Positions 54,262-64,000 of a stretch of 64,000 nucleotides of DNA are shown in pieces. Positions within the stretch are counted from its first letter, which is position 1. Each line of letters opens with the position of its first letter. The notes under the pieces were generated by a model. It saw only the letters and a list, made by a program, of their open reading frames with translations, made no database searches and was not told the DNA's origin. A program made the translations under genes and the position numbers. This stretch comes from Cladorhizidae sp. MBARI D1340-BT2. Lineage: Eukaryota; Porifera; Demospongiae; Poecilosclerida; Cladorhizidae. The stretch covers positions 34,440,075 to 34,504,074 of the forward strand of contig JAQNBH010000002.1 of assembly GCA_028752905.1 (NCBI GenBank), in the 5' to 3' direction.

Positions 54262-55040
54262 AAGAGAGCACACAGAGAGACCTATCTTTTGAGCTGTTTA
54301 TCAAGTCCATGCAGAGAAGTGTGCAGAATATATGGAGCTATCCCTGTGTAACATTTTAGTATCAAGAGAGAGCACACAGAGAGACCTATCTTTTGAGCTA
54401 TATATCAAGTCCATGCAGTGAAGTGTGCAGAATCTATGGAGCTATCACTGTGTAACATTTTAATATCAAGAGAGAGCACACAGAGAGACCTATCTTTTGA
54501 GCAAGTCCATGCAGTGAAGTGTGCAGAATCTATGGAGCTATCCCTGTGTAACATTTTTAGTATCAAGAGAGAGCACACAGAGAGAGCTATCTTTTGAGCT
54601 ATATATCAAGTCCATATAGTGAAGTGTGCAGAATCTACAGAGCTACAACATTTTTAGTAGTATCAAGAGAGAGCACACAGAGAGACCTATCTTTTGAGCT
54701 ATATATAGCACGTCCATACAGAGAAGTGTGCAGAATCTATGGAGCTATACCTATGCAACATTTTTAGTATCAAGAGAGAACACACAAAGAGACCTATCTT
54801 TTGAGCTATATATCAAGTCCATGCAGTGAAGTGTGCAGAATCTATGGAGCTGCAACATTTTTAGTATCAAGAGAGAGCACACAGAGAGACCTATCTTTTG
54901 AGCTATATATCAAGTCCATGCAGTGAAGTGTGCAGAATCTATGGAGCTACACCTACATGATACAACATTTTTAGTATCAAGAAAGAGCACACAGAGAGAC
55001 CTATCTTTTGAGCTATGTACATGTATATATCAAGTCCATA
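54262..55040. repeat. ~100-125-bp tandem repeat
   Basis: Seven or so copies with TAGTATCAAGAGAGAGCACA, CAGAGAGACCTATCTTTTGA and GTGTGCAGAATCTATGGAGC. Lengths differ because a GCTATACCTATGCAACA segment is present or absent. It continues at 56867-57000 after hAT 4. Confidence 0.92.
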
Positions 55041-55043
55041 CAG

Positions 55044-56863
55044 CAGAGTTGCCAACCGTCCCGGAATTTTGAGCCTTGTCCCGGTGGTGTCCTTGTCCCG
55101 GAAATGTCCCGGAATTTACAGCTACGCGCACCTTGCACCGGAATTTTGAGCCTTGTCCCGGTGGTGTCCTTGTCTCGGAAATGTCCCGGAATTTACAGCT
55201 ACGCGCACCTTGCACTTCCACTGGCCACTGCAGTGTCAAGCTTGTTTAGTTTAGTCCTTTAATACTCGTAAAGCAACAAAAACAGGACTTTTTAGCAGAG
55301 AAAAACTTCAGATAAGCAATTACGGGTGTGCGAAACAACCTTTGACCTTGTTTCCAGGCACTCACGTGAAACTTCTCAGCACGTCATATAATTATAGTGT
55401 AGCAAAGAAGCAGAGGAGAGAATGCCATTTTGACAATAAGAATTTCAGGGGATAGGGATAGGCAAGAGTTTCAAAGGTATAAATAAAAAATATATAATGA
55501 AATTGATTGACAAGGTAAGTAAGCATGGAATACAGCAAATACAGGGTAAATAATAACATCATGGGTACATTGTGCTGCTTGTGTTCAATGCAATAGTAAT
55601 GTCAGTAGTCTTGCCTTCATTTTAGGTCACTTGTATGCCCGATGTACTCTGTGTGCAATCGACTTTGGTGTTACCCATGGTGGCCGTAATGATGTCACAT
55701 CTCACCTCAAGAGCAAGAAACATAAGGATATGTCAAAGGCTGTGCTATCAACTATACCAATCACCTCTCTCTTCCAGCATCAGAGAAGTGATCAAGTAAT
55801 CGAAGCAGAGGTCAGGTGGGCTACATTTGTTGCTAAGCACAACATATCCTTTCTGTCTAGTGACCATGCCACCAAGCTTTTCAGCAAGATGTTCCCAGAC
55901 TCTGAAATTGCAAAGAAATTATCCTGTTCCCACACCAAAAACACCAAAACCACCGCCATAGTGAAGAAAGCTCTTGCTCCTTACTTCACACAGAGAGTTA
56001 TGGAGTCAATGTCAAGTGGTCCATTCTCTTTGATGATTGATGAATCCCATGACAAGAGGGATAAGTCTTGCATAATTCTTTTGAGGCTTCTTGATCCACA
56101 TGTAGGTGAAGTACGGACGAGATTCTTGGATATGCCTGTTGTGAACATTGCCAACTTGTTTCAAGCCTTGAAGGAGTCACTGACTAAGAATGGGCTCAGC
56201 TTTGACAATGCAGTGTCTTTCATGTCTGATACCACCAATATTATGAAAGAAGTGAGGTCAGGTGTGCAGAAGCTGATTAAGGATGAGATCCCAACTTTGT
56301 ATGATGTTGGTTGCATCTGCCATTTGGCTGATTTAACAGTCAAAGCTGGTTTGAAGGTACTTCCAGTGAACATTGACCAGCTCTTCATCGACTACTTCCA
56401 TAGCAGCAAGAGAGCAGCAATTTGTCATCCTATGGTGTTCACTTTTCACTGAGTCAGGGGTGATTTTGAAGCATTGCCCCACACGATGGCTCAGCTTGCT
56501 GAAGTGTGTGAATCGTTACCTCAGGCAGTATAATGGTTTGAAGTCATTCTTCTTGTCTTGTGAGGAAGCTGAAACAGCTAAGGTCTGTAGCATTCTTTCA
56601 AGGCTTGAGAATCCTCTGACGAAACCTCTGTTCTTTTATCTTGCCCTCAATGGATCAATTCAACCGCCTCTTCCAGAAATCTACAGAGAATACTACCTCA
56701 CAGCTGTATGATGAGATGAACCGGTTAGTTAGGTCGAAAAATCGCGTATAAAATTAATGGCGTGGTCAAGGGAAAGGCGCATGCTAATTAGGGGGCGGGG
56801 TCGAAAATTCGCGCCGTATATAAAATTAATGTCCCGGAATTAACTTGTGGAAAGTTGGCAAGT
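55044..56863 (+). mobile_element. hAT transposon 4 in fold-back repeat
   Basis: Left end CAGAGTTGCCAACCGTCCC; reversed right end CTTGCCAACTTTCCACAAG. TTGCCAAC is shared, and GTCCCGGAATT occurs subterminally at both ends. Flanking ATACAG on both sides fits a partly decayed target duplication inside the tandem unit CCATACAGTGAAG. A TTGTCCCGGTGGTGTCCTTG repeat is duplicated near the left end. Confidence 0.8.
55631..56713 (+). pseudogene. hAT transposase, truncated
   Basis: A 273-codon frame (55631-56452) starts in a BED-like finger (CTLCAIDFGVTHGGRNDVTS, HLKSKKHKD). It continues through HNISFLSSDHATKLFSKMFP, FSLMIDESHDKRDKSCIILL (first Asp), DNAVSFMSDTTNIMKEV (second Asp) and VGCICHLADLTVKAGLKVLP. 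A frameshift near 56400 leads to LKHCPTRWLSLLKCVNRYLR and ENPLTKPLFFYLALNGSIQP, which ends early at 56711. The C-terminal dimerisation part is missing. It is the best-preserved hAT core in the window. The first ATG lies inside the finger, so the true start is probably upstream or on another exon (AG at 55625). Confidence 0.85.
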
Positions 56864-57255
56864 AGATACAGTGAAGTGTGCAGAATCTATGGAGGCAACA
56901 GTTTTAGTATCAAGAGAGAGCGCACAGAGAGACCTATCTTTTGAGCTATATATCAAGTCCATACAGTGAAGTGTGCAGAATCTATGGAGCTCCTAAGTCG
57001 TTAACCATACAAAAAATATAGTGTTTGTTTAACCCCCTGCCCCCCTTCACATGAACATAAACTTGATGCTCATTCTTGACTGAGTGAGTGGTTTCACTCC
57101 ACTTTCCAACCAAAAGAACAGCAAAAGAAAAACACAATTAGAAAGCATATTGAATGGGCTACATTTTGGTATGTGAATCAGGACCATAGCATGAATGTGT
57201 GCAAAGGTATGATACTATTCACATGGTCAGCCATCCTCTCCCCCGAGTAAGGCCG

Positions 57256-57450
57256 GGACTAGTGGATAGGATTAGGGCTAGGATTACAGTTAGGGCTTAC
57301 AACTAGGGTTAGTTTAGGGTTAGGGCTAGGGTTAGGGTTAGGGTTAGGGCTTTAGAGCTAGAGTTAGGGCCAGGTTAAGGGTCTGGGCTAGCATTTGGGG
57401 TAAGGCTGGGACTAAGATTAGGGCTAGGATCATGGATACGAGTTAGGGCT
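57256..57450. repeat. TTAGGG-like interstitial repeat
   Basis: GGGTTAGGGTTAGGGTTAGG near 57323-57348 is a short perfect telomere-like run inside degenerate variants (TTAGGGCTAGG). Its counterpart is at 53040-53239. Confidence 0.8.
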
Positions 57451-57671
57451 AGGATTTCTGAGGTCCGCCCAGGAGAGTCTGCCACACGACAACAGCTTAC
57501 ATAGCAGAGTCAACGAAATTGTCAAAACACACTCAAAGCAAGCATGACAACTACGTGGTTGTCATGACAACTTGTGTTGCATTCTTCATCGACAACATCA
57601 CTTGTATGTATGTGTGTGCATGTGCAGAGCACTACCCAATTTAGTGTGCAATAAAATCTCACGGACTTTAC
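57451..57671. other. ECD intron, unique sequence
   Basis: Unique-looking sequence next to the exon at 57672. Nothing recognised. Confidence 0.5.
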
Positions 57672-57850
57672 CTTGCTAGTCTTTTCCCAATGCAGTCCTG
57701 GATGGCCCTGCTGGCTTCAGTTTCCACACCCTCATCTCTGACCAGTTTAACGGCATGCGCGATAGTAGGTGTGGTCACAGGAAGTGGACCGATATCTGCG
57801 GGAGACCTTGGCTTTGGGATTACGTGAACACGCCCCTTGTAAATAAACAC
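57672..57850 (-). CDS. ECD: ECD exon (first one recognised)
   Basis: Acceptor AACCTTGTAG precedes GTG at 57850 and donor GTAAAG follows 57672. It reads VFIYKGRVHVIPKPRSPADI, then LPVTTPTIAHAVKLVRDEGV and SRAIQDCIGKRLA. This matches VFFCHGELCIIPAPRK, LPTTPPTIPQALNII and IRAAVNRRIRG of human ECD, about residues 147-205. It starts in phase 0, so an upstream exon ending on a codon border is expected. Confidence 0.94.
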
Positions 57851-58050
57851 CTACAAGGTTACCATGGTAATAATGCACATGTAAAACACAGTAACAGTCA
57901 AATTGATGGCTAGGATATTTTTTTTCACCACCAGCTAGAATGCAGTTTGATTTGATCATCTCCAAACAAAGACTCACAATGAACTCTCAGCTGATGTAAT
58001 ATAATTACAATGACCTTTTCAATAATCAACTTGAATTTTTACTCTCTCGA

Positions 58051-58081
58051 CATTTCGACCAGATGCTCTAGCCTTCATCAG
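58051..58081 (-). ncRNA. Hammerhead-like motif
   Basis: Minus strand: CTGATGA, A, GGCTAGA, GCA, TCTGGTC, GAAATG. The heptamers pair at all seven positions, with G-U pairs. Both conserved boxes are intact. Confidence 0.45.
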
Positions 58082-58107
58082 TCATCCCCCTCCCCCCCCC
58101 CCCAATC

Positions 58108-58137
58108 CTGACGAAGGCTAGAGCATCTAATCGAAAC
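58108..58137 (+). ncRNA. Hammerhead-like motif
   Basis: Plus strand: CTGACGA, A, GGCTAGA, GCA, TCTAATC, GAAAC, followed by GTC. The variable position of the first box is C here, which the hammerhead consensus allows. One stem position (C opposite A) does not pair. ACGT after GAA is self-complementary, as in the very short stem III of Penelope-linked hammerheads. Confidence 0.45.
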
Positions 58138-58172
58138 GTCGAGAACTCACGACGATTATTGAGAAAGGCATT

Positions 58173-58463
58173 GTGAATAAAGGTTACATCAGGCGAGTGC
58201 CACAGTGCCTAGAGGAAATAAATCCACCCAGGAATGCCTCATTTCTCGAAGGGACCCAGAGCGGTCCCCCAGGAAGCTTAGGTGCCTGTGCAGCATTCTC
58301 CCGCGGAAGAGGTTCCAGAGACACGAGGATTGGCCAGGAAGGGAATGTTGAAGATGTCGGTGGTTGCGATTATCGGTCATTTTTTCGCCCCGATAAAGAG
58401 ATTGTCGTACCCGACACAAATAATAACTGCTCTCACAATGGTAGATATGTATGTAATAATTAG
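58173..58463 (+). CDS. Unrecognised 96-codon open frame
   Basis: A GC-richer frame (MNKGYIRRVPQCLEEINPPR to DTNNNCSHNGRYVCNN) follows hairpin repeat 1. No family is recognised. It may be element-derived, given its place between two hairpin repeats. ECD N-terminal text was looked for here on the other strand and not found. Confidence 0.2.
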   Translation: MNKGYIRRVPQCLEEINPPRNASFLEGTQSGPPGSLGACAAFSRGRGSRDTRIGQEGNVEDVGGCDYRSFFRPDKEIVVPDTNNNCSHNGRYVCNN

Positions 58464-58661
58464 CACCGACTGTTCCTAATAGAGACTAAACATCTATCTT
58501 TATGTTGGGGGATAATATTCTTCCTAAGCAAAAGTGCAAATATATAATAATATTAATGTGTAATAATACATGTAGTAATAATATCAACAACAGCAATAAT
58601 AATAATAACAATAATATTAATGTGAGCTTCTCAATAATTAACTTCAAATTGTATTCTCTCA

Positions 58662-58693
58662 ATATTTCGACTAGGTGCTCTAGCCTTCATCAG
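58662..58693 (-). ncRNA. Hammerhead-like motif
   Basis: Minus strand: CTGATGA, A, GGCTAGA, GCA, CCTAGTC, GAAATAT. Six of the seven stem positions pair. It mirrors the motif at 58706-58736. Confidence 0.45.
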
Positions 58694-58705
58694 GAATAAT
58701 GAAGG

Positions 58706-58736
58706 CTGATGAAGGCTAGAGCATCTAGTCGAAATA
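58706..58736 (+). ncRNA. Hammerhead-like motif
   Basis: Plus strand: CTGATGA, A, GGCTAGA, GCA, TCTAGTC, GAAATA. All seven stem positions pair, with one G-U. It is the cleanest example in the window. Confidence 0.5.
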
Positions 58737-58807
58737 TTGAGAGAATACAATTTGAAGTTGATTATTGAAAGGGTTATTATAATGTAATTATGTCAACTGA
58801 GAGTTCA

Positions 58808-59177
<370 letters not shown>

Positions 59178-59179
59178 TC

Positions 59180-59620
59180 TAATAAAAGTAGTAATAATAA
59201 CAACAACAATAAATAATAAACAGAAAACCTCACAGATCAAGAGACTGACATACTGCAGATGACACACACAGCCATAATGAACCATATGTACATACCTCAT
59301 ATTCAACCTCCCCCCTCCTCTTTGTGGCTATCCCTGCACCCACCAATCCCCTGGAACAGTTGTTAAGGTTACGAGGGTGAAGAGCTCAGCATGGATGGAA
59401 TGCTATGTGCACTACTCTGGACAGTGTTGTTTGGAACAGGCAAGAGTCTGAGCGAAGCAGATTTGAAGAGGGAATGATTTCAAGTATTTCAAGTTTGGTC
59501 CAACAGGCATCAGGATGTCAGCAAACACTCAGATGACATAACACAGATACAAGACATTCTCAATAATGACCTTGAATTTGGTGTACTCACTCTGATGAAG
59601 GCTAGAGCATATTAAGCCTA
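59180..59620. other. Intergenic stretch with half motif
   Basis: No gene recognised. At 59592-59610 CTGATGAAGGCTAGAGCAT repeats the first half of the hammerhead-like motif, but the GAAA half is missing. Confidence 0.5.
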
Positions 59621-61200
59621 CACTAAACCATATATATATATTTAAATAAATCTTGTGGTTACGACTTGGAGCTTCACAGATTCTGCACAATTTACTGGAT
59701 ATATAGCTCAAAAGATAGTTCTCTCTGTGTGCTCTCTTTTGATACCAAAAATGTTGCATGGTATAGCTCCATAGATTCTGCACACTTCACTGTATGGACT
59801 TGATATATAGCTCAAAAGATAGTTCTCTCTGTGTGCTCTCTTTTGATACCAAAAATGTTGCATAGGTATAGCTCCATAGATTCTGCACACTTCACTGTAT
59901 GGACTTGATATATAGCTCAAAAGATAGTTCTCTCTGTGTGCTCTCTTTTGATACCAAAAATGTTGATAGGTATAGCTCCATAGATTCTGCACACTTCACT
60001 GTATGGACTTGATATATAGCTCAAAAGATAGGTCTCTCTGTGTGCTCTCTGTTGATACTAAAAATGTTGCCTCCATAGATTCTGCACACTTCACTGCATG
60101 GACTTGATATATAGCTCAAAAGATAGGTCTCTCTGTGTGCTCTCATTTGATACCAAAAATGTTGCGCTCCACAGATTCCACACAGTTAACTGTATGAAGT
60201 TGATGTATTTCTCAAAAGCTAGGTCTCTCTGTGTGCTTTCTTTTGAGACTATTTTTCAGCTAATATTAGACTCCAAAGATGCACATCAAATCCTTTTTAA
60301 TCAATGTTGCATAGGTATAACTGTGCAAAAAATAATTTCTCGTGCAGGAAGGTTATTTCCCCCCTAACCTGCGTGCATGACCACATACTCACGTTTTAGC
60401 ACCTAATGAGAACACTCGTCGTGTATAGTAAGTCTTCCTCTAGCCAATATCAACTGTCCAATCAGGAACCATACCAGCAGCATATTCAGGCCTTCAAGAT
60501 TTTGAGGTACATTTTGGCTGCATGCAACTTAGGCATACACTATGCAACATTTTTAGTGTCAAAAGGGAGCACACAGAGAGACCTATCTTTTGAGATATAT
60601 ATCAAGTCCATGCAGTGAAGTGTGCAGAATCTATAGAGCTATCCCTATGCAAAAAAAAATAGTATCAAGAGAGAGAGCACACAGAGAGACCTATCTTTTG
60701 AGCTATATATCAAGTCCATACCATGAAGTGTGCAGAATCTATGGAGCTATACCTATGCAACATGTTTAGTATCAAGAGAGAGCACACAGAGAGACCTAGC
60801 TTTTGAGCTATATATCAAGTCCATGCAGTGAAGTGTGCAGAATCTATGGAGCTATACCTATGCAACATTTTTAGTATCAAGAGAGAGCACACAGAGAGAC
60901 CTAGCTTTTGAGCTATATATCAAGTCCATGCAGTGAATCTATGGAGGCAACATTTTTAGTATCAAGAGAGAGCACACAGAGAGAGCTATCTTTTGAGCTA
61001 TATATCAAGTCCATACCATGAAGTGTGCAGAATCTATGGAGCTATACCTATGCAACATGTTTAGTATCAAGAGAGAGCACACAGAGAGAACTACCTTTTG
61101 ACTATACATGTATATCAAATCCATGCAGTGAAGTGGGCAGAATCTATGGAGCTCCAAAGTTTTAACCACAAAATTAAAATTAAATAAATATGGTTTAATT
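59620..61200. mobile_element. Fold-back element C with tandem-repeat arms
   Basis: The left arm (59620-60235) has units in one orientation (TATAGCTCAAAAGATAGTTC). The right arm (60540-61195) has the same units reversed (GAACTATCTTTTGAGC-type). The outermost ends match as inverted repeats (AAATAAATCTTGTGGTTACG against AACCACAAAATTAAAATTAA). The centre (60240-60540) holds a decayed half of element B's inner palindrome. It is the same family as elements A and B. Confidence 0.75.
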
Positions 61201-61338
61201 ACCCCCCCCCCCCCCCCCCCGTCTTTAAACCCCTCTTTAAAGGTAAAGGTAGAGGAAAGGTAGGAGGGGGGCAGACCCCCAAAAATGTAGCAACTTTATT
61301 TTTATTATTTTTATCATAATTATATATTCTTTTGTCTT
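61201..61338. other. Poly-C and AT-rich spacer
   Basis: A run of 20 C at 61201-61220, then GGTAAAGGTAGAGG and AT-rich sequence. No gene. Confidence 0.6.
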
Positions 61339-62655
61339 TTGGTACCAAAAGATTATCAGTTTTGGTACCAGAAGATTATCCTTTTTGTTAAGTATCCTTT
61401 TTAGTAGTACAAGATGTTAGTACCAGAAGATTATCCTTTTTGGTACCAGAAGATGAGTTTTTTTCAACAGCTTTCCAATGATGTACTTTATGTAGGCTAG
61501 CTAATGACGACAAGTAGACTCCCTTTACCAGCCATAAGTGTCATATGGTGCAAACTCATCATATCAAATTGAAGAATTTGAACTATGCACCCATTCTCCG
61601 TATGCACCACATGCCCAACAGACTGCTCTATTGATTAAAAATAATTTTAAACTTTACTTCTGGTTGCATGGGGTGAGCGAGCAAATTAATGGCCGACAAT
61701 CACAACTCCCTCTTCGCGAACGGTATATTCTTGGCTTGCGCTACTCTTTCTGAAAGCTTCACAGGCACCCATGCTTACCAGGATCACTCTGCATCCCTTT
61801 GCCCTTGAGCAAGGATGCGTTCCTATGGATATCTTTGTGTAAGTTTTGTTGCAGACATGAGCGACGTAGCGATGCGTGGCTTTGGTTGGCTTACCTCAAT
61901 GGAGCCAGTTCTCATACCAGACTGCAGCTTATTGTATATGAATATGAATGGTCTGAGAAGTTTATTAAATTAAACAGTTACAAATTAATCATTACAACAA
62001 ACCACAATGGCATTAGGTCGATTAAAAGCTATCATGATATCCCTGCTCCTACTTCCTATTTAAAGAGGGAGGGGTAACACAAGCCAGCTTAGCTCACGGG
62101 GGTGGGGGGGGGGAAGTTTTTTTTCTTCGTTACCACATACGTTGTAGCAAGGGAAGTGGAGGCCATTAAAGAGCAAGAATCAGTTGATGTACATATAACT
62201 GACCATCATGATGGGTTCTGTTGGGGGAGTAGTTACAGACACTCTGTGGTGGTTTAGAGAATTTTTAAAAGTGATCAGGTACAGTTTTTAAGGGAGTATA
62301 CTAGCCATCATTGGACAGACTTACAAGCCTTCATAAAGTGTATCATTGGAAGGCTCTTGAAACTAGCTATCTTCTGTTACTAAGGGAGTATACTAGCCAT
62401 CATTGTACAGACTTACAAGCTTTCATAAAGTGTATCATTGGAAGGCTCTTGAAACTAGAAATCTTCTGGTACTAAGGGAGTATACTAGCACAGACTTACA
62501 AGCCTTCATAAAGTGTATTATTGGAAGGCTCTTGAAACTAGCTATCTTCTGGTACTAAGGGAGTATACTAGCCATCATTGTACAGACTTACAAGCCTTCA
62601 TAAAGTGTATCATTGGAAGGCTCTTGAAACAAAGTATCTTCTGGTACCAAAATTA
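61339..62655. mobile_element. Putative element with TTGGTACCAGAAGAT ends
   Basis: The left end has several direct copies of TTTTGGTACCAGAAGATTAT. The right end has the inverse, ATCTTCTGGTACCAAAATTA. Between them are short frames without recognised domains and a four-copy tandem repeat. Text at 7318-7740 looks like a diverged partial copy. Confidence 0.5.
62285..62650. repeat. ~88-bp tandem repeat
   Basis: Four copies of a unit with GACTTACAAGCCTTCATAAA, GTGTATCATTGGAAGGCTCT and TATCTTCTGGTACTAAGGGA. One copy has a deletion near 62490. Confidence 0.92.
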
Positions 62656-62829
62656 ATCCTTAGTTGCATAGCAACCACACTTTACTAGATGACCACCACC
62701 TTCATTTGCAGGAGGCTGCTTGACTATAAGAAACAAATAAAAAACACTCCAATAAGTTTATGTTTGCAGCTATAACTTTTTGACAAGAATAAAATGCAGA
62801 ATGCAAATATAATAAGTACAGCTCCATTT

Positions 62830-63090
62830 CTTGGGGTGAGGCAGGTTGAAGTAGGTTGACAATAGCTCTATGTGGACACCCACTGGACCAACACCACACT
62901 GGGTTGAGGCAGGTTGAAGTAGGTTGACAATAGCTCTATATGGACACACACTGGACCAACACCACACTGGGGTGAGGCTGAAGTAGGTTGACAATAGATG
63001 GGGACACATACTGGACCAACACCACACTTGGTTGGTCTCGTATATGTCCCCGTAGACCTTGTCAACCAATTTCAACCTGCCTCAACCAAA
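62830..63090. repeat. ~62-bp repeat, inverse of ECD-intron copy
   Basis: About four copies of GAGGCAGGTTGAAGTAGGTT and GACAATAGCTC, ACTGGACCAACACCACACTG. These are the reverse complement of the unit at 42270-42403, 20 kb away. Confidence 0.88.
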
Positions 63091-63701
63091 CAGTTAACAG
63101 CAGCATACAATACTTACAGTCCAATGCAAGTGCTATGTACACTGTGCTGCATGTCAGGGAAGTTTTGGCAACCATGATCTAACACAAACTTGCTCGTGTC
63201 AATTAACTCACAACTAAAAGTAGGCATCTTGCTAGCAGAACCCATCAAATGGCAGAAGCCACTCATTCCCGACCACAGACTTGCGGCTCTCTCCTAGTGT
63301 GCTAATGCTCTGTGGTGGGCTAGGGAACGACGTCATTAATGAGGACAGTTCCGGCTCCACTACTACAGGAGGTTGCAGAAGAATGGGTGGCTCCCCCCTA
63401 TATCCCCCCCCCCTCCCCCCTCCCACTTCTTCCCACAGCGAACTTCTCCTCTTTGTTTTGCAGTCTCCGAGTTATCTGCTGACCAGCTGGTAAACTTGAC
63501 AGGGAATTAATTTGGCTGATCAATGGAGGCATTGCCAAATTAAACTCTGCCGATACTTTTCCAAGATGTCATTGTTATCAGGTTGGTTTCTGCAAATTAT
63601 CTCACGGTAGAAGAACAATACAGTGTTCAAGATGTTGCGCTAGACAGAAAGGTTGACGTCGGCTAGACAGAAAGGTCGATGATATTTTCCGAAGTTCACG
63701 C
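63091..63701. other. Right-end stretch, possible exon signals
   Basis: TTTGTTTTGCAG at about 63451-63462 looks like a plus-strand acceptor, and CAGCTGGTAAAC at 63484-63495 like a donor. No protein family is recognised in the bases between or around them. A C-rich tract (63405-63421) precedes it. Confidence 0.25.
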
Positions 63702-63980
63702 TTGACCACAATGTTCCCTCATACCCTGCAAACGCATCCTCCCCACCTCTCCCGCTGGGAGATTCTTCACCTACGCTGGCATTTTAAACATTCTAATGTA
63801 CCTCTTCATCATGAGGTCAGGGTTTATGAGGTAGACCAGCGACACAAATTCACACCTTCCACTGCACTTACTGTGGAAAGCATGAAACTGCCACTAAGCG
63901 ATCCTTTATTCAGACTTGCCGGCCTGAGAGAGAACCCACACACTACAATTAAATTTGCAAATTCAAAATTTCCACTGTGA
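63702..63980 (+). CDS. Unrecognised 92-codon open frame
   Basis: The frame runs TMFPHTLQTHPPHLSRWEIL to TTIKFANSKFPL. Composition is protein-like, with no repeats, and it ends near the window edge. No family recognised. It could be an exon of a neighbouring plus-strand gene. Confidence 0.25.
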   Translation: MTTMFPHTLQTHPPHLSRWEILHLRWHFKHSNVPLHHEVRVYEVDQRHKFTPSTALTVESMKLPLSDPLFRLAGLRENPHTTIKFANSKFPL

Positions 63981-64000
63981 TCGAAACAAGAACAATCCAA

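Larger units (their letters stand above)
53240..57255. mobile_element. Fold-back element B with tandem-repeat core
   Basis: The outer arms, about 53240-53560 and 56960-57255, are diverged inverted copies (for example TTGCACACATTCACACTATG against its reverse at 57185-57205). Inside are about ten tandem units of 100-125 bp with CTATCTTTTGAGCTATATAT and an inner palindrome (53868-53987 against 54110-54230). hAT transposon 4 is inserted at 55044. The element lies in the ECD intron 52989-57671. No coding frame of its own. Confidence 0.7.
57990..58190. repeat. Hairpin repeat 1 with two hammerhead-like motifs
   Basis: Inverted arms: 58010-58085 (CTCTCGACATTTCGACCAGA, GCTCTAGCCTTCATCAG) against 58105-58175 (CTGACGAAGGCTAGAGCATC, GAAACGTCGAG). 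They are separated by a C-rich spacer. Each arm carries one motif of the CTGATGA-stem-GAAA type, facing each other. Confidence 0.8.
58621..58795. repeat. Hairpin repeat 2, near-perfect palindrome
   Basis: Arms 58621-58693 and 58706-58780 are reverse complements with few mismatches (AACTTCAAATTGTATTCTCT against AGAGAATACAATTTGAAGTT). It is followed by GTCAACTGAGAGTTCAGTGA, which leads into the (AAT)n array. Related ACTCTCAGTTGA text also occurs next to the (ATA)n array at 41241 and at 41668. Confidence 0.9.

Noticed and set aside
58189..58419. Upstream ECD exon on the minus strand
   Set aside because: The region is GC-richer and open, but none of the three minus frames resembles the ECD N-terminal region.
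63232..63426. Minus-strand Pro-rich frame as a gene end
   Set aside because: It runs through a C-rich low-complexity tract and has no family match or clear splice acceptor.

Overview
The window is a repeat-rich, AT-rich piece of a eukaryotic (metazoan) chromosome. It has spliced exons with GT/AG borders, an ECD (Ecdysoneless/SGT1) orthologue, and hAT, piggyBac, Penelope-like, RLE-type non-LTR and gypsy-like elements. It carries no bacterial operons, rRNA, tRNA or CRISPR that I can see. The mix of element families and base composition resembles sponge or other marine invertebrate DNA, but I cannot name the species from sequence alone.

The one clear host gene is ECD on the minus strand. Seven exons between 57850 and 40932 encode about the last 508 residues, and all six introns have GT..AG borders and matching phases. 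The first 140-150 residues (compared with the human protein) are not found and probably lie upstream, beyond 64000 or in exons I did not recognise. The introns hold minisatellites of 21, 33 and 53 bp, (ATA)n arrays, a Harbinger-like MITE, a nested pair of hAT elements (46700-49559) and a large fold-back element (about 53240-57255) with another hAT inside.

Region by region: 1-940 and 3695-3930 are two halves of one 32-bp minisatellite split by a hAT element (946-3694). 4656-7257 is a second broken hAT. 8241-8607 is a small MITE. 8751-9300 is the GIY-YIG end of a Penelope-like element. 9460-12165 (+) and 15878-12201 (-) are two tail-to-tail RLE-type non-LTR retrotransposons, the minus one split by a hAT-like insertion (13076-13955); a third, 5'-truncated copy lies at 16449-16591. 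17215-18832 is a piggyBac transposase relic. 21710-25260 is a young LTR element on the minus strand with complete LTRs, a 5-bp target duplication and an internally deleted polyprotein. 27219-28528 is a second piggyBac relic. 29340-30395 is an 18-bp repeat open in most frames. 33057-34635 is bounded by a 175-bp inverted repeat. 35099-38494 is a hAT element in a GTG-rich minisatellite, itself carrying a MITE of a related family. 38878-40218 is a TTAA-flanked fold-back element. 40932-57850 is ECD. 57900-62660 holds hairpin repeats with a hammerhead-like core, (AAT)n, a third fold-back element and tandem repeats.

Almost every coding region other than ECD is a decayed mobile-element gene. The most interesting signal is a short motif, CTGATGA-A-(7-bp stem)-GCA-GAAA, that recurs at five or more sites with compensating stem changes. 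It looks like the hammerhead-ribozyme core known from Penelope-like elements.
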